Shown here: in pieces, positions 6,405-13,903 of the stretch
How the letters are laid out: each line of letters starts with the position of its first letter
Position numbering within the stretch: position 1 is the first letter of the stretch
NCBI GenBank assembly: GCA_902462475.1
Contig: CABQCB010000016.1
Location: 1-16,176, forward strand
Origin: an uncultured Oscillibacter sp.
Lineage (GTDB): Bacteria; Bacillota_A; Clostridia; Oscillospirales; Oscillospiraceae
Reading direction: 5' to 3'
DNA length: 16,176 nt
Notes under the pieces: model-generated
Told to the model about the DNA's origin: nothing
Database searches by the model: none
What the model saw: the letters and a program-made list of their open reading frames with translations, nothing else
Made by a program: the position numbers and the translations under genes

Positions 6405-7751
6405 ATGAGCTATCAGGAAGAGTACAAGCAGAAACTCAAAACCGCTGACGAGGCAGTCAAGGCCGTCAAGTCCGGCGACTGGGTGGACTTTGGCTGGAGC
6501 GTCTGCACCCCCAAGGCACTGGACAAGGCGCTGGCCAAGCGCAGCGAGGAACTGACCGACGTGAAGCTCCGCGGCGGTATCCTCACCAGCCGTCCCGCGG
6601 TTTTTGACGTGCCCAATGTGGCCGAGCATTTCACTTGGAACTCCTGGCATATGTCCGGTGTGGAGCGCAAGGCCATCAGCGAGGGCTTTGCTTACTTTGC
6701 CCCCATCCGTTACTCCGAGCTGCCCAGCTATTACCGCAACTGCATCGGTCAGACCGACGTGGCCATGTTCCAGGTCGCTCCCATGGACGAGCACGGCTGG
6801 TTCAACTTCGGACCCTGCGCCTCTCATATGAAGGCCGTCTGCGAGACCTCCAAGACCATCATCGTGGAAGTCAACAAGAACATGCCCGTCTGCTTCGGCG
6901 GCTTTGACAACTGCGTCCACATCAGCGACGTGGACATGATCGTGGAAGGGGAGAACCCCGCCATCGAAGAGCTGGGCGGCCCCGGCGAGGCTTCCGAGGT
7001 GGATCTGGCCGTTGCCAACCTGGTGGTCCCCGAGATCCCCAACGGTGCCTGCCTGCAGCTGGGCATCGGCTCCATGCCCAGCGCCATCGGCAAGATGATC
7101 GCTGAGTCCGACCTGAAGGATCTGGGCGTGCACACCGAGATGTACGTGGACGCTTTCGTGGATATGTCCAAGGCCGGCCGCATCACCGGTCTGCGCAAGC
7201 CCTTCGACCGGGGCCGTCAGACCTATGCCTTCGCCGCCGGCACCAAGAAGCTTTACGACTTCCTGGACGGCAACCCCGAGTGCATGGCCGCTCCCGTCAG
7301 CTATGTGAACGACATTGCCCGCGTCTCCCAGATCGATAACTTCATCTCCATCAACGGCGCCGTGGACATCGATCTTTACGGCCAGGTCTCTTCCGAGTCC
7401 TCCGGCACCCGCCACATCTCCGGTGCAGGCGGCCAGCAGGACTTCGTTATGGGCGCATACCTGGCCAAGGGCGGCAAGAGCTTCATCTGCTGCTCCTCTT
7501 CCTACATGGACAAGAAGACCGGCCAGCTCAAGTCCCGCATTCGTCCCACCATGCTGGAAGGCACCGTCATCACCGCCACCCGCACCAACCTCCACTGGCT
7601 GGTGACCGAGTACGGCAAGGTCAATGTCAAGGGCCTGACCACCTGGGAGCGCGCCGAGGCCATCATCTCTGTTGCCCATCCTCAGTTCCGCGAGGAGCTG
7701 ATCGCCGAGGCAGAGAAGATGCACATCTGGCGCCGGTCCAACAAGAAGTAA
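6405..7751 (+). CDS. but: Butyryl-CoA:acetate CoA-transferase (acetyl-CoA hydrolase/4-hydroxybutyrate CoA-transferase family)
   Basis: Transfers CoA from butyryl-CoA to acetate, releasing butyrate; the last step of butyrate formation in many gut anaerobes (cytosol). The 448-residue protein has [10 protein letters not shown] (from about 220), the catalytic glutamate region [15 protein letters not shown] (Glu245), [13 protein letters not shown] (from 340) and the C-terminal [10 protein letters not shown]...AHPQFREEL block. The [11 protein letters not shown] stretch (73-83) and AFVDM are segments I recall as conserved in but genes. Length equals typical But proteins. The start is ATG 6405 after CGGGAGG; an in-frame ATG at 6351 is unlikely because it has no ribosome site. 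Codon use is strongly biased (AAG, GAG, CTG), consistent with high expression. It has its own promoter and terminator. 4-Hydroxybutyrate CoA-transferase or a related acyl specificity remains possible. Confidence 0.85.
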   Translation: MSYQEEYKQKLKTADEAVKAVKSGDWVDFGWSVCTPKALDKALAKRSEELTDVKLRGGILTSRPAVFDVPNVAEHFTWNSWHMSGVERKAISEGFAYFAPIRYSELPSYYRNCIGQTDVAMFQVAPMDEHGWFNFGPCASHMKAVCETSKTIIVEVNKNMPVCFGGFDNCVHISDVDMIVEGENPAIEELGGPGEASEVDLAVANLVVPEIPNGACLQLGIGSMPSAIGKMIAESDLKDLGVHTEMYVDAFVDMSKAGRITGLRKPFDRGRQTYAFAAGTKKLYDFLDGNPECMAAPVSYVNDIARVSQIDNFISINGAVDIDLYGQVSSESSGTRHISGAGGQQDFVMGAYLAKGGKSFICCSSSYMDKKTGQLKSRIRPTMLEGTVITATRTNLHWLVTEYGKVNVKGLTTWERAEAIISVAHPQFREELIAEAEKMHIWRRSNKK

Positions 7752-7765
7752 TCTCCACCCATCGA

Positions 7766-7802
7766 ATACTGGCGGTATAGCATATACCGCCAGTATTTTT
7801 TT
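7766..7802 (+). terminator. Rho-independent terminator after but
   Basis: Perfect 14-bp stem ATACTGGCGGTATA (7766-7779) and TATACCGCCAGTAT (7783-7796), GCA loop, then a T-run through 7802. It starts 14 nt after the stop codon and isolates but as a single-gene unit. Confidence 0.94.
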
Positions 7803-7825
7803 GCGCAAAGAACAGGAAAAACCGC

Positions 7826-7854
7826 TTGTAAATTGACAATTATAGGGCTATAAT
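7826..7854 (+). promoter_or_regulatory. Sigma-A promoter for carD-ispD-ispF
   Basis: TTGTAA (7826-7831), a 17-nt spacer and perfect TATAAT (7849-7854). The start near 7861 gives a leader of about 79 nt containing the palindrome CGGGTACCCG just before the ribosome site. A consensus TTGACA at 7833 is too close to this -10 (10 nt) to be its partner. Confidence 0.75.
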
Positions 7855-7939
7855 TACTTTTGAGTAAATATTTGTTTTTGTGAGGTGTAAACAAAAGCGG
7901 GTACCCGGCACCGCGTGGACGGGAAAGGAAAGGTTTTTC

Positions 7940-8434
7940 ATGTTCAGCATCGGGGATCTGGTTGTCCATCCCATGCATGGAGCAGGCGTCATCGATGGGA
8001 TCATTCGCGAAAAGATCGCGGGCAGCACACAGGACTATTATGTGTTCAAAATGCCGGTCGGAGGGCTTCTTCTGAAGATCCCCGTGGCCAACAGTCAGGC
8101 CATCGGGATCCGGCAGATCATTTCCAAGCCGGAGGCGGAGTCTTTGCTGACCTCCATTCCGGATATGGAAGTGGAGAGCTGTACCAACTGGAACAAGCGC
8201 TATCGGGAGAACATGGTCCGCCTGAAAAGCGGGGACCTCTACGAGGTTGCCCGGGTGGTCAAGGCGCTCATGCACCGGGACCGTCAGCGGGGGCTGTCCA
8301 CCGGGGAGCGGAAGATGCTGCACAACGCCCGCCAGATTCTCTTATCCGAAATCGTCATGGCGGAAAACGAGACGTACGACAAGATCGAAGCTCGTCTGGA
8401 TCAGGCCATGATGCAGACGCCCGCGTCCCACTGA
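7940..8434 (+). CDS. carD: CarD family transcriptional regulator (RNA polymerase-interacting)
   Basis: CarD/CdnL proteins bind the RNA polymerase beta subunit through an N-terminal Tudor-like domain and stabilise open promoter complexes. The 164-residue product begins MFSIGDLVVHPMHGAGVI, the standard start of the CarD/TRCF RNA-polymerase-interacting domain (about 1-60). A helical C-terminal domain with the RWKRY-like segment NWNKRYRENMVRLKSGD and a family-typical VVKALMHRDRQRGLSTGERKM region follows. Length is normal (about 160). ATG 7940 has AAAGGAAAGG upstream; an in-frame GTG at 7880 lacks a ribosome site and adds non-family residues. It shares an operon with ispD and ispF, 24 nt upstream of ispD, an association common in Firmicutes. 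Confidence 0.92.
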   Translation: MFSIGDLVVHPMHGAGVIDGIIREKIAGSTQDYYVFKMPVGGLLLKIPVANSQAIGIRQIISKPEAESLLTSIPDMEVESCTNWNKRYRENMVRLKSGDLYEVARVVKALMHRDRQRGLSTGERKMLHNARQILLSEIVMAENETYDKIEARLDQAMMQTPASH

Positions 8435-8458
8435 CCACACCAGGAAAGGTAGAATCCG

Positions 8459-9190
8459 ATGTTTCCTTTTTTCAAAAAGCGTAAAGATGCCCGGCGGCCC
8501 CACTGCGCTGCATTGGTGGCCGCTGCCGGCAGTTCCACCCGGATGGGCGGGATCAATAAACTGCTGCAGCCGCTGGACGGCGTTCCCGTGTTGGTCCGCA
8601 CACTGCAGGCACTCCAAAGCGCCCAATGTGTGGACGAGATCATCGTGGCCACCCGGGAGTGCGATCTGGTGGAGATCGCGGACCTTTGCCGTACATATGG
8701 GATCTCCAAATGCAAAAAAGTGATCCGCGGCGGTGAGAGCCGCGCCCACTCCGTAATGCTGGCCGCTCTGGAAGCCGACGAGGGCACAGAGCTGCTGGCC
8801 GTGCAGGATGGCGCCCGCCCCCTGGTCACTCCCGCACTGATCGACGCCGTTATCCATGCGGCGGAGCGCTGCGGCGCCGCCGCCCCCGCCGTGGCGGTCA
8901 AGGACACCATCAAGGAAGCGGACAGCAGCGGTGTCGTGGTGCGCACGCTGGAGCGCAGCGCCCTGCGGGCCGTGCAGACCCCGCAGGTCTTTTCCGCCGA
9001 TCTGCTCAAAGGTGCCCTCCAATCGGCGCTGGAACAGCACATCCCCATCACGGACGACTGCTCCGCCGTGGAGCGGCTCGGAAAGGAAGTCCTCCTGATT
9101 GAAGGGGAGGAGAGTAACCTGAAGATCACCACGCCGGGCGATCTCGTCCTGGCTGAGGCCATTTTGCAGGCCAGGGAGGAAACGGAATGA
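8459..9190 (+). CDS. ispD: 2-C-methyl-D-erythritol 4-phosphate cytidylyltransferase
   Basis: Joins CTP and MEP to form CDP-ME, the third step of the MEP isoprenoid pathway. The 243-residue protein shows the nucleotide-binding [14 protein letters not shown] motif (21-34), DGARP (117-121), [15 protein letters not shown] and TDDCSAVE blocks in the usual order. It has a short basic N-terminal extension ([11 protein letters not shown], about 4-14) beyond the usual first beta strand. The ATG lies after AGGAAAGG. The stop overlaps the ispF start as ATGA, so the two are probably translated together; IspD and IspF act one step apart in the pathway. Confidence 0.95.
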   Translation: MFPFFKKRKDARRPHCAALVAAAGSSTRMGGINKLLQPLDGVPVLVRTLQALQSAQCVDEIIVATRECDLVEIADLCRTYGISKCKKVIRGGESRAHSVMLAALEADEGTELLAVQDGARPLVTPALIDAVIHAAERCGAAAPAVAVKDTIKEADSSGVVVRTLERSALRAVQTPQVFSADLLKGALQSALEQHIPITDDCSAVERLGKEVLLIEGEESNLKITTPGDLVLAEAILQAREETE

Positions 9191-9669
9191 CAAATCTTCG
9201 CATCGGACACGGATATGACGTCCACCGCCTGACAGAAAACCGCCGCCTGATTTTGGGCGGCGTGGACATTCCCTGGGAAAAGGGTCTTCTGGGACATTCC
9301 GACGCAGACGTCCTGACCCATGCCATCATGGATGCCCTCACCGGCGCGGCCCGGCTGGGGGACATCGGCAAGCTGTTTCCCGACACGGATCCCGCCTATG
9401 CGGGCATCTCCAGCCTGAAACTTCTTTCCCACGTGGCGCGGCTGCTGGATGAAGCCGGTTATGATGTGGTCAATCTGGACGCCGTGCTGCTGGCTCAGGC
9501 ACCCAAGGTAGGTCCGTACCGCCGGCAGATGGAGGAAAATCTGGCCCAGGCGCTGGGGATCGATCCCAGCCAGGTCAACGTGAAGGCCACCACGGAAGAA
9601 GGTCTCGGTTTCACCGGAGACGGCTCCGGAATGGCCGCCCACGCAGTGGTGCTGCTGGAAAAACGCTGA
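9187..9669 (+). CDS. ispF: 2-C-methyl-D-erythritol 2,4-cyclodiphosphate synthase
   Basis: Cyclises CDP-ME 2-phosphate to MEcPP with loss of CMP in the MEP pathway; it works as a trimer with a divalent metal. The 160-residue product has [11 protein letters not shown] (metal ligands Asp11 and His13), [15 protein letters not shown] (His37, metal ligand His45), the [11 protein letters not shown] block and the [10 protein letters not shown] motif near the C-terminus. Length matches the family (about 156-160). It starts at the ATGA overlap with ispD and is followed within 10 nt by a terminator. IspE, the intervening enzyme, is not in the window. Confidence 0.96.
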   Translation: MTNLRIGHGYDVHRLTENRRLILGGVDIPWEKGLLGHSDADVLTHAIMDALTGAARLGDIGKLFPDTDPAYAGISSLKLLSHVARLLDEAGYDVVNLDAVLLAQAPKVGPYRRQMEENLAQALGIDPSQVNVKATTEEGLGFTGDGSGMAAHAVVLLEKR

Positions 9670-9676
9670 ATCCCAG

Positions 9677-9706
9677 AAAGGAAGCCCGTTGAGGGCTTCC
9701 TTTTTT
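9677..9706 (+). terminator. Rho-independent terminator after ispF
   Basis: Stem AAAGGAAGCCC (9677-9687) and GGGCTTCCTTT (9693-9703), GTTGA loop, with a T-run of six (9701-9706). It closes the carD-ispD-ispF operon. Confidence 0.93.
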
Positions 9707-9766
9707 GTTCTTGAAAGGAACAGTTCTGCTCCACGCGCATAGGATGGGGGGAGAGGAGGCGTGAAC

Positions 9767-10018
9767 GTGGAGCATTATCTGATTATCGCCCGCTCCGTGA
9801 CCTATGCCCAGCGGATACAGCGCGCCCTGGGCCAGGCGGGAATTCGCAGCCAGATCTATCGCGCGCCCAGAGACCTGACAGACATGGGCTGTGCCTACGC
9901 CGTGGAACTCTCCGCGCCGGATCTGGCTTCCGCCCTGCAAGTCCTTCACAGGGAGCGTCTTGACCCTGTTCAAATATTTCTTTCCCAAAAGGGTTCGTTT
10001 CTGGAGGTGCGCCCATGA
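9767..10018 (+). CDS. DUF3343 protein (putative sulfur/selenium carrier-like)
   Basis: A small protein of 83 residues matching the DUF3343 pattern: an N-terminal beta-alpha unit (EHYLIIARSVTYAQRIQRAL), an APRDLTDMGCAYAVEL segment with a single cysteine (Cys42), and a C-terminal helix-strand. In family members a GCG motif surrounds this cysteine; here it reads GCA. DUF3343 proteins have been proposed as sulfur or selenium carriers on the basis of gene neighbourhoods. The partner here is a desulfurase-like aminotransferase, with which it overlaps by 4 nt (ATGA). I chose GTG 9767 because AGGAGG lies 7 nt upstream; GTG 9761 is only 1 nt from that site. No clear promoter is visible in the 97-nt gap upstream. 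Confidence 0.72.
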   Translation: MEHYLIIARSVTYAQRIQRALGQAGIRSQIYRAPRDLTDMGCAYAVELSAPDLASALQVLHRERLDPVQIFLSQKGSFLEVRP

Positions 10019-11139
10019 TCTACTTTGACAGCGCGGCCACAACTTTTCAAAAGCCGCCGGAGGTGGCCGCCGCCGTAAAGGAGGCCATGGCCACCATGAG
10101 CTCTCCCGGGCGGGGCGGATACAGCTCCGCCATGCTGGCAGCGGATACGGCCTTCGCCTGCCGCAGTGAGCTGGCGGAGCTGTACCACCTGGAAAGCCCG
10201 GAGCAGGTGGTGTTTACCATGAACGCCACCCATGCGCTGAATATTGCCATCAAAAGCCTGGTCCCGCCCGGCGGACGGGCGGTGATCTCCGGCTACGAGC
10301 ACAACGCAGTGACCCGCCCCCTGGCCGCCCTGGGCGCCAAGGTAGAAGTGGCGTCAGGCAGCCTGTTTCACCCGGAGCAGGTAGCCGATGCATTTGACCG
10401 GCTCATCGTTCCCGGTGTGGATGCCGTAATCTGCAACCATGTGTCCAACGTATTCGGGTTCGTTCAGCCGGTGGAGGACGTGGCGGCACTGTGCCGGCAG
10501 CGGGGCGTGCCGCTGATCGTGGACGCCTCCCAGTCCGCAGGGATCCTCACGTTGGATCTTCCCGCGCTGGGCGCCGCCTTCATCGCCATGCCGGGTCACA
10601 AAGGGCTCTACGGCCCTCAGGGGACCGGTGTACTTTTGTGTGGCAGTGGATCGCCCATCCGGCCGTTGATGGAAGGGGGGACCGGCAGCCTTTCCATCCA
10701 GCAGGAAATGCCGGATTTCCTGCCGGACCGGCTGGAGGCCGGCACCCACAACGTGCCCGGCATCGCAGGTCTCCTGGAAGGCGTGCGCTTCGTCCGCCGG
10801 GTAGGCGCAGATCAGATCTGCTATCACGAGCGCCTGCTGGCCCGCCAGGCATTTCTGGGGCTCTCTGCACTGCCTGGTATTCAGGTATATGCCCGGCCGG
10901 ACCTGGCCCATCAGGCAGGCGTGCTTTCCTTTACAGCCAAGGGCCACGATGTGGAGCAGATTGCCTCCGCCCTGGGGCAGCAGGACATTGCCGTCCGGGC
11001 AGGGCTCCACTGCGCTCCCTCGGCCCACCGGCAGGCAGGTACGCTGGAAAGCGGCACCGTCCGTGTCAGCTTCTCTCATTGGAACACCATGGGGGAAGTA
11101 GAGCAGTTTTTGGATGCCATGCGCCAGATTCTTCGGTGA
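10015..11139 (+). CDS. Class V aminotransferase, cysteine desulfurase-like (EF2568-type clade)
   Basis: A PLP enzyme of 374 residues. MIYFDSAATTFQKP opens the protein without the extra N-terminal helix of SufS, as in the short EF2568-type clade whose function is not settled. His96 (YEHNA) would stack on PLP, DASQ (170-173) contacts the ring, and Lys196 in PGHKGLYGPQGTG is the Schiff-base lysine. Cys333 in RAGLHCAPSAH matches the desulfurase catalytic cysteine, and the family end GTVRVSFS follows. Related enzymes remove S from cysteine or Se from selenocysteine; substrate here is inferred. It is coupled to the DUF3343 gene (4-nt overlap, GGAGGTG site). No terminator is evident after it; the cdaA promoter begins about 40 nt downstream. 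Confidence 0.85.
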   Translation: MIYFDSAATTFQKPPEVAAAVKEAMATMSSPGRGGYSSAMLAADTAFACRSELAELYHLESPEQVVFTMNATHALNIAIKSLVPPGGRAVISGYEHNAVTRPLAALGAKVEVASGSLFHPEQVADAFDRLIVPGVDAVICNHVSNVFGFVQPVEDVAALCRQRGVPLIVDASQSAGILTLDLPALGAAFIAMPGHKGLYGPQGTGVLLCGSGSPIRPLMEGGTGSLSIQQEMPDFLPDRLEAGTHNVPGIAGLLEGVRFVRRVGADQICYHERLLARQAFLGLSALPGIQVYARPDLAHQAGVLSFTAKGHDVEQIASALGQQDIAVRAGLHCAPSAHRQAGTLESGTVRVSFSHWNTMGEVEQFLDAMRQILR

Positions 11140-11176
11140 TTTTCTGAACAGACCGTGAATTTTCCCATGGATTGCC

Positions 11177-11205
11177 TTGCAATCCCTTGGTATTTTTTAT
11201 ATAAT
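11177..11205 (+). promoter_or_regulatory. Sigma-A promoter for cdaA and following genes
   Basis: TTGCAA (11177-11182), a 17-nt spacer and perfect TATAAT (11200-11205). The same hexamers and spacing occur at the but promoter. The start near 11212 gives a leader of about 33 nt before ATG 11245. Confidence 0.8.
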
Positions 11206-11244
11206 CAAGTGTATTCATGGCCTGAAGGAGATGAGGAAATCTCA

Positions 11245-12135
11245 ATGGAAGTGAAACTTGCGGAACTGCCGCTGGTCATTGGCCGGTATCTGCTGATGAT
11301 CCAGCTGACAGACCTTCTGGATATCGGCATCATGATCTTTGTCCTGTACAAGGTTTTGATGCTGGTGCAAAGCACCAAGGCAGCCAGTCTTTTGAAGGGC
11401 CTGTTCGTCTTTCTGGGCGCGCTGCTGCTTTCGTATATTTTCCAGCTCCACAGCGTCAACTATATTTTGAGCAGCATGGTGGATATGGGTGTGCTGGCAC
11501 TCATCATCCTGTTCCAGCCGGAGATCCGCCGAATCCTGGAGCAGATGGGCAGCAAGCGGTTCATCGCTTTCTTCTCCCATACAGAGGATGTCAATGTGAT
11601 CGAACAGACCATCGGGCAGACCGTCCTGGCCTGCACGGAGATGTCCCAGTCCCGTACCGGTGCGCTCATCGTCTTTGAGCGGGAAATGCTGTTGGACGAC
11701 ATGGTGCGCAGCGGCACGGTGCTGGATGCTTCGGTCTCCAGCGAGCTTTTGAAGAATATTTTCTTCGTAAAAGCCCCTATGCATGACGGCGCCGTCATCG
11801 TCCGGGACGGGCGCGTGCTTGGCGCCGGGTGCATGTTGCCGCTGAGCAAAAATGTGAATCTCAGCCGGGATCTGGGTATGCGTCACCGGGCCGGCATCGG
11901 CATGAGTGAGAACTCCGATGCAGTGGTGGTGATCGTCTCGGAGGAGACCGGCTCCATCTCCGTGGCCATCGGCGGTATGCTCAAGCGTCACCTGAAGCCG
12001 GAAACATTGGAAAATCTCCTGCGCAATGAGCTGCTCCCGCAGGATGGAGAGGATCCCGCCAGACAGAAGTTCTCTCTGGCGGGCCTTTGGGACGCCATGA
12101 CAGCCCGTCGGAACGGAGGCAGCCATGAAGATTGA
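11245..12135 (+). CDS. cdaA: Diadenylate cyclase CdaA (c-di-AMP synthase)
   Basis: Makes c-di-AMP from two ATP at the membrane; this messenger controls potassium and osmolyte uptake and cell-wall state. The 296-residue protein has three hydrophobic N-terminal segments (about 9-22, 27-41 and 52-68, with a further hydrophobic stretch at 74-91) followed by FQPEIRRILEQMG. The DAC domain carries the two catalytic motifs HDGA (Asp181-Gly-Ala183) and RHR (213-215), then SEETGSISVAIGG. The C-terminus is slightly longer than in common CdaA proteins (about 273-285) and contains a nucleotide-level hairpin. ATG 11245 has GAGGAA 6 nt upstream; an in-frame GTG at 11155 is upstream of the promoter and excluded. 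The 3' end overlaps cdaR by 11 nt. Confidence 0.95.
   Translation: MEVKLAELPLVIGRYLLMIQLTDLLDIGIMIFVLYKVLMLVQSTKAASLLKGLFVFLGALLLSYIFQLHSVNYILSSMVDMGVLALIILFQPEIRRILEQMGSKRFIAFFSHTEDVNVIEQTIGQTVLACTEMSQSRTGALIVFEREMLLDDMVRSGTVLDASVSSELLKNIFFVKAPMHDGAVIVRDGRVLGAGCMLPLSKNVNLSRDLGMRHRAGIGMSENSDAVVVIVSEETGSISVAIGGMLKRHLKPETLENLLRNELLPQDGEDPARQKFSLAGLWDAMTARRNGGSHED
12055..12083 (+). repeat. Long hairpin within the 3' end of cdaA
   Basis: Arms CCCGCCAGACAGAA (12055-12068) and TTCTCTCTGGCGGG (12070-12083) pair around G12069 with a single C-C mismatch; the outer nine pairs are GC-rich and perfect. Only three T's follow shortly after, so it is a poor terminator. It lies 41 nt upstream of the cdaR start in the variable C-terminal coding part of cdaA. 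Confidence 0.6.
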
Positions 12136-13447
12136 TATTCGAAAGCGCAAGGCCTTTTACATCGCTCTGGCCACGTTGATGGCCGTCACCATCTGGATCT
12201 ATGTGGACATGACCGGCAGCCCCGACGGTACGGCGCGGATCATGACCAAGGAATTTAAGGACATCCCCATCGAGTACCTTTGGGAGGACACCGTTCTGGC
12301 TGACCGGGGTCTGATGCTGCTGGAAGAGGGGACAGACACCACGGTGGACGTGACGCTCCGGGGCACACGCTGGAATCTGGCCATGATCGACCGGGATGAT
12401 ATCCTCATTCAGGCAGACCTGTCCAATATCACCACCACCGGCGTACAAACGGTCTCCAACAAAACGGGCTTCACCACCCGCAGCCTCAGTCAGATCGTGG
12501 AATTTGCGGACATCAAGCCGTATACTGCCACCGTCAACATCGGTGAGCTGTACAGCAAGACCGTGGACGTGCACTGTGAGGTGGTCGGAAATGTGGCGGA
12601 GGGCTATTCCGCCGGTGAGCTGACCATTTCGCCGTCCACGTTTGAAATCCGCGGCCAGCAGGAGATCCTGGACCAGGTCAGCTACGCCAAGGTCACGCTG
12701 GACATCGGCACAGATGCGGTTTCCTCCGTTTCCCAGCTGCTGGATTTCGAGTTCTATGACGCCAACGACCAGCTGCTGGATGATAAGGACATCCACTCCA
12801 ACGTGGATCAGGTCCAGGTAAATCTGCCGGTCAACGTCACCAAGGAACTGACGCTGACGGTGGACTTCCGGGAATCTCCCGGTGCCCGTCAGTCCAATGT
12901 GGTGGTAGACATCAATCCCAAATCCGTCACCGTGACCGGCGAGGCGGACGTTCTGCGGGATGTGGACACCCTGGTCCTCTCTGAATTTGATCTGACCAAG
13001 CTGGACAGCTCCGCAGTCTACAATTACGTGATCCCCATTCCGGAAGGCTGCGAGAATCTCAGCGGTGTCTCCCAGGCCACCATGCGGCTGCACTTCAAGG
13101 ACATGACCACCGCCACGGTGACCACCGACCGGATCCGCTACGAAAACCTGAACACAGAGGGCCGCCAGGTAGATCTCCTGACCATGGAAGTGAGCGTGGA
13201 TATCTTCGGCACCCACGCGGATGTGGAAGCTGTCACGGGAGACGATATCATAGTCGTGGCTGACCTGACGGACTTCAATAACGCCGTGGGCAGCTATACC
13301 GTCCCCGCCAAGGTGCTGATCAACAGCGGCGGCGATGTGGGTGTTTCCGGTACCTACCAGGTCCGGGTCAACATTTCCGATGCGCCGGAGGACCAGCCCA
13401 CGGAGGAAGAGCCCGGGGAAGAATCTGCGGAAGAGCCCGCACAATAG
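12125..13447 (+). CDS. cdaR: YbbR-domain protein, CdaA regulator CdaR
   Basis: CdaR binds CdaA and modulates c-di-AMP synthesis from the outer face of the membrane. The 440-residue protein has a short basic start (MKIDIRKRK), one membrane segment (about 11-27, FYIALATLMAVTIWIYV) and four YbbR-type beta repeats (roughly 50-125, 135-220, 228-310 and 322-408). The tail is acidic and repetitive (PTEEEPGEESAEEPAQ). The start is ATG 12125 after GGAGG, overlapping cdaA by 11 nt. In Bacillus the third gene of this operon is glmM; here glmM is absent and an RseC-like gene follows after 45 nt. Confidence 0.9.
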   Translation: MKIDIRKRKAFYIALATLMAVTIWIYVDMTGSPDGTARIMTKEFKDIPIEYLWEDTVLADRGLMLLEEGTDTTVDVTLRGTRWNLAMIDRDDILIQADLSNITTTGVQTVSNKTGFTTRSLSQIVEFADIKPYTATVNIGELYSKTVDVHCEVVGNVAEGYSAGELTISPSTFEIRGQQEILDQVSYAKVTLDIGTDAVSSVSQLLDFEFYDANDQLLDDKDIHSNVDQVQVNLPVNVTKELTLTVDFRESPGARQSNVVVDINPKSVTVTGEADVLRDVDTLVLSEFDLTKLDSSAVYNYVIPIPEGCENLSGVSQATMRLHFKDMTTATVTTDRIRYENLNTEGRQVDLLTMEVSVDIFGTHADVEAVTGDDIIVVADLTDFNNAVGSYTVPAKVLINSGGDVGVSGTYQVRVNISDAPEDQPTEEEPGEESAEEPAQ

Positions 13448-13492
13448 CGGGACAGCGCGCTGTTTTCCATGCGCCGTCCCAGGAGGTTTCAT

Positions 13493-13903
13493 ATGACACA
13501 AGTTGCAACTGTTGAGAGAATTTTGGACAAAACCCATGCGGAGATCTCCGTTCCCCGCAAGTCTGCCTGCGGACATGACTGCGAAGAGTGCGCCGGGTGC
13601 GGCGTGACCGGCGCGGCAGTCCGGGCAAAGGCCATCAACCCCATCGACGCCCGTCCCGGGCAGAAGGTGGTGGTGGAGAGCAGCACCAGCAAAATGATGC
13701 ACATCATCGCGCTGGTCTACCTGACGCCGGTGGCCCTGTTTTTGCTGTGCTATCTGCTGGCCGTGGCCTTCGGCGCCGGCGTGGCAGTGCAGTATTCCCT
13801 GGCTGCGGTGGGCTTTGCCGCCGGGATCGCCATTGCCATTGCCTATGACCGCCGGCTGAAAAAGCAGGGAGGACTCATCTTCCGCATCGTCCGCTTGTTT
13901 TAA
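13493..13903 (+). CDS. RseC/SoxR-reducing (RsxC-associated) family membrane protein
   Basis: A 136-residue membrane protein. The N-terminal domain has a four-cysteine cluster C26-x3-C30-x2-C33-x2-C36 (ACGHDCEECAGCG), then a beta-rich stretch ending GQKVVVESS. Two adjacent transmembrane helices follow (about 70-93 and 96-117) and a basic tail. This is the layout of the SoxR_RseC family, known in Proteobacteria for RseC and linked to electron-transfer (Rnf/Rsx) systems; in Clostridia the role is unclear. The cysteines could hold a metal or Fe-S cluster (inference). The start is ATG 13493, 5 nt after AGGAGGT; an upstream in-frame ATG at 13469 is less likely. It ends in TAATG, overlapping the next start by one base. 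Confidence 0.82.
   Translation: MTQVATVERILDKTHAEISVPRKSACGHDCEECAGCGVTGAAVRAKAINPIDARPGQKVVVESSTSKMMHIIALVYLTPVALFLLCYLLAVAFGAGVAVQYSLAAVGFAAGIAIAIAYDRRLKKQGGLIFRIVRLF

Noticed and set aside
6369..7808. 479-codon minus-strand open frame opposite but
   Set aside because: Composition (His, Gly, Val, Leu, Asp rich, periodic) is that of an antisense shadow of a strongly codon-biased gene; it runs across the terminator and promoter regions of but.
7833..7854. TTGACA at 7833-7838 as the -35 of the carD promoter
   Set aside because: Only 10 nt separate it from TATAAT; TTGTAA at 7826 gives a 17-nt spacer.
11217..11225. Mini upstream ORF ATG GCC TGA before cdaA
   Set aside because: It starts about 5 nt after the predicted transcription start and has no ribosome site; probably chance.
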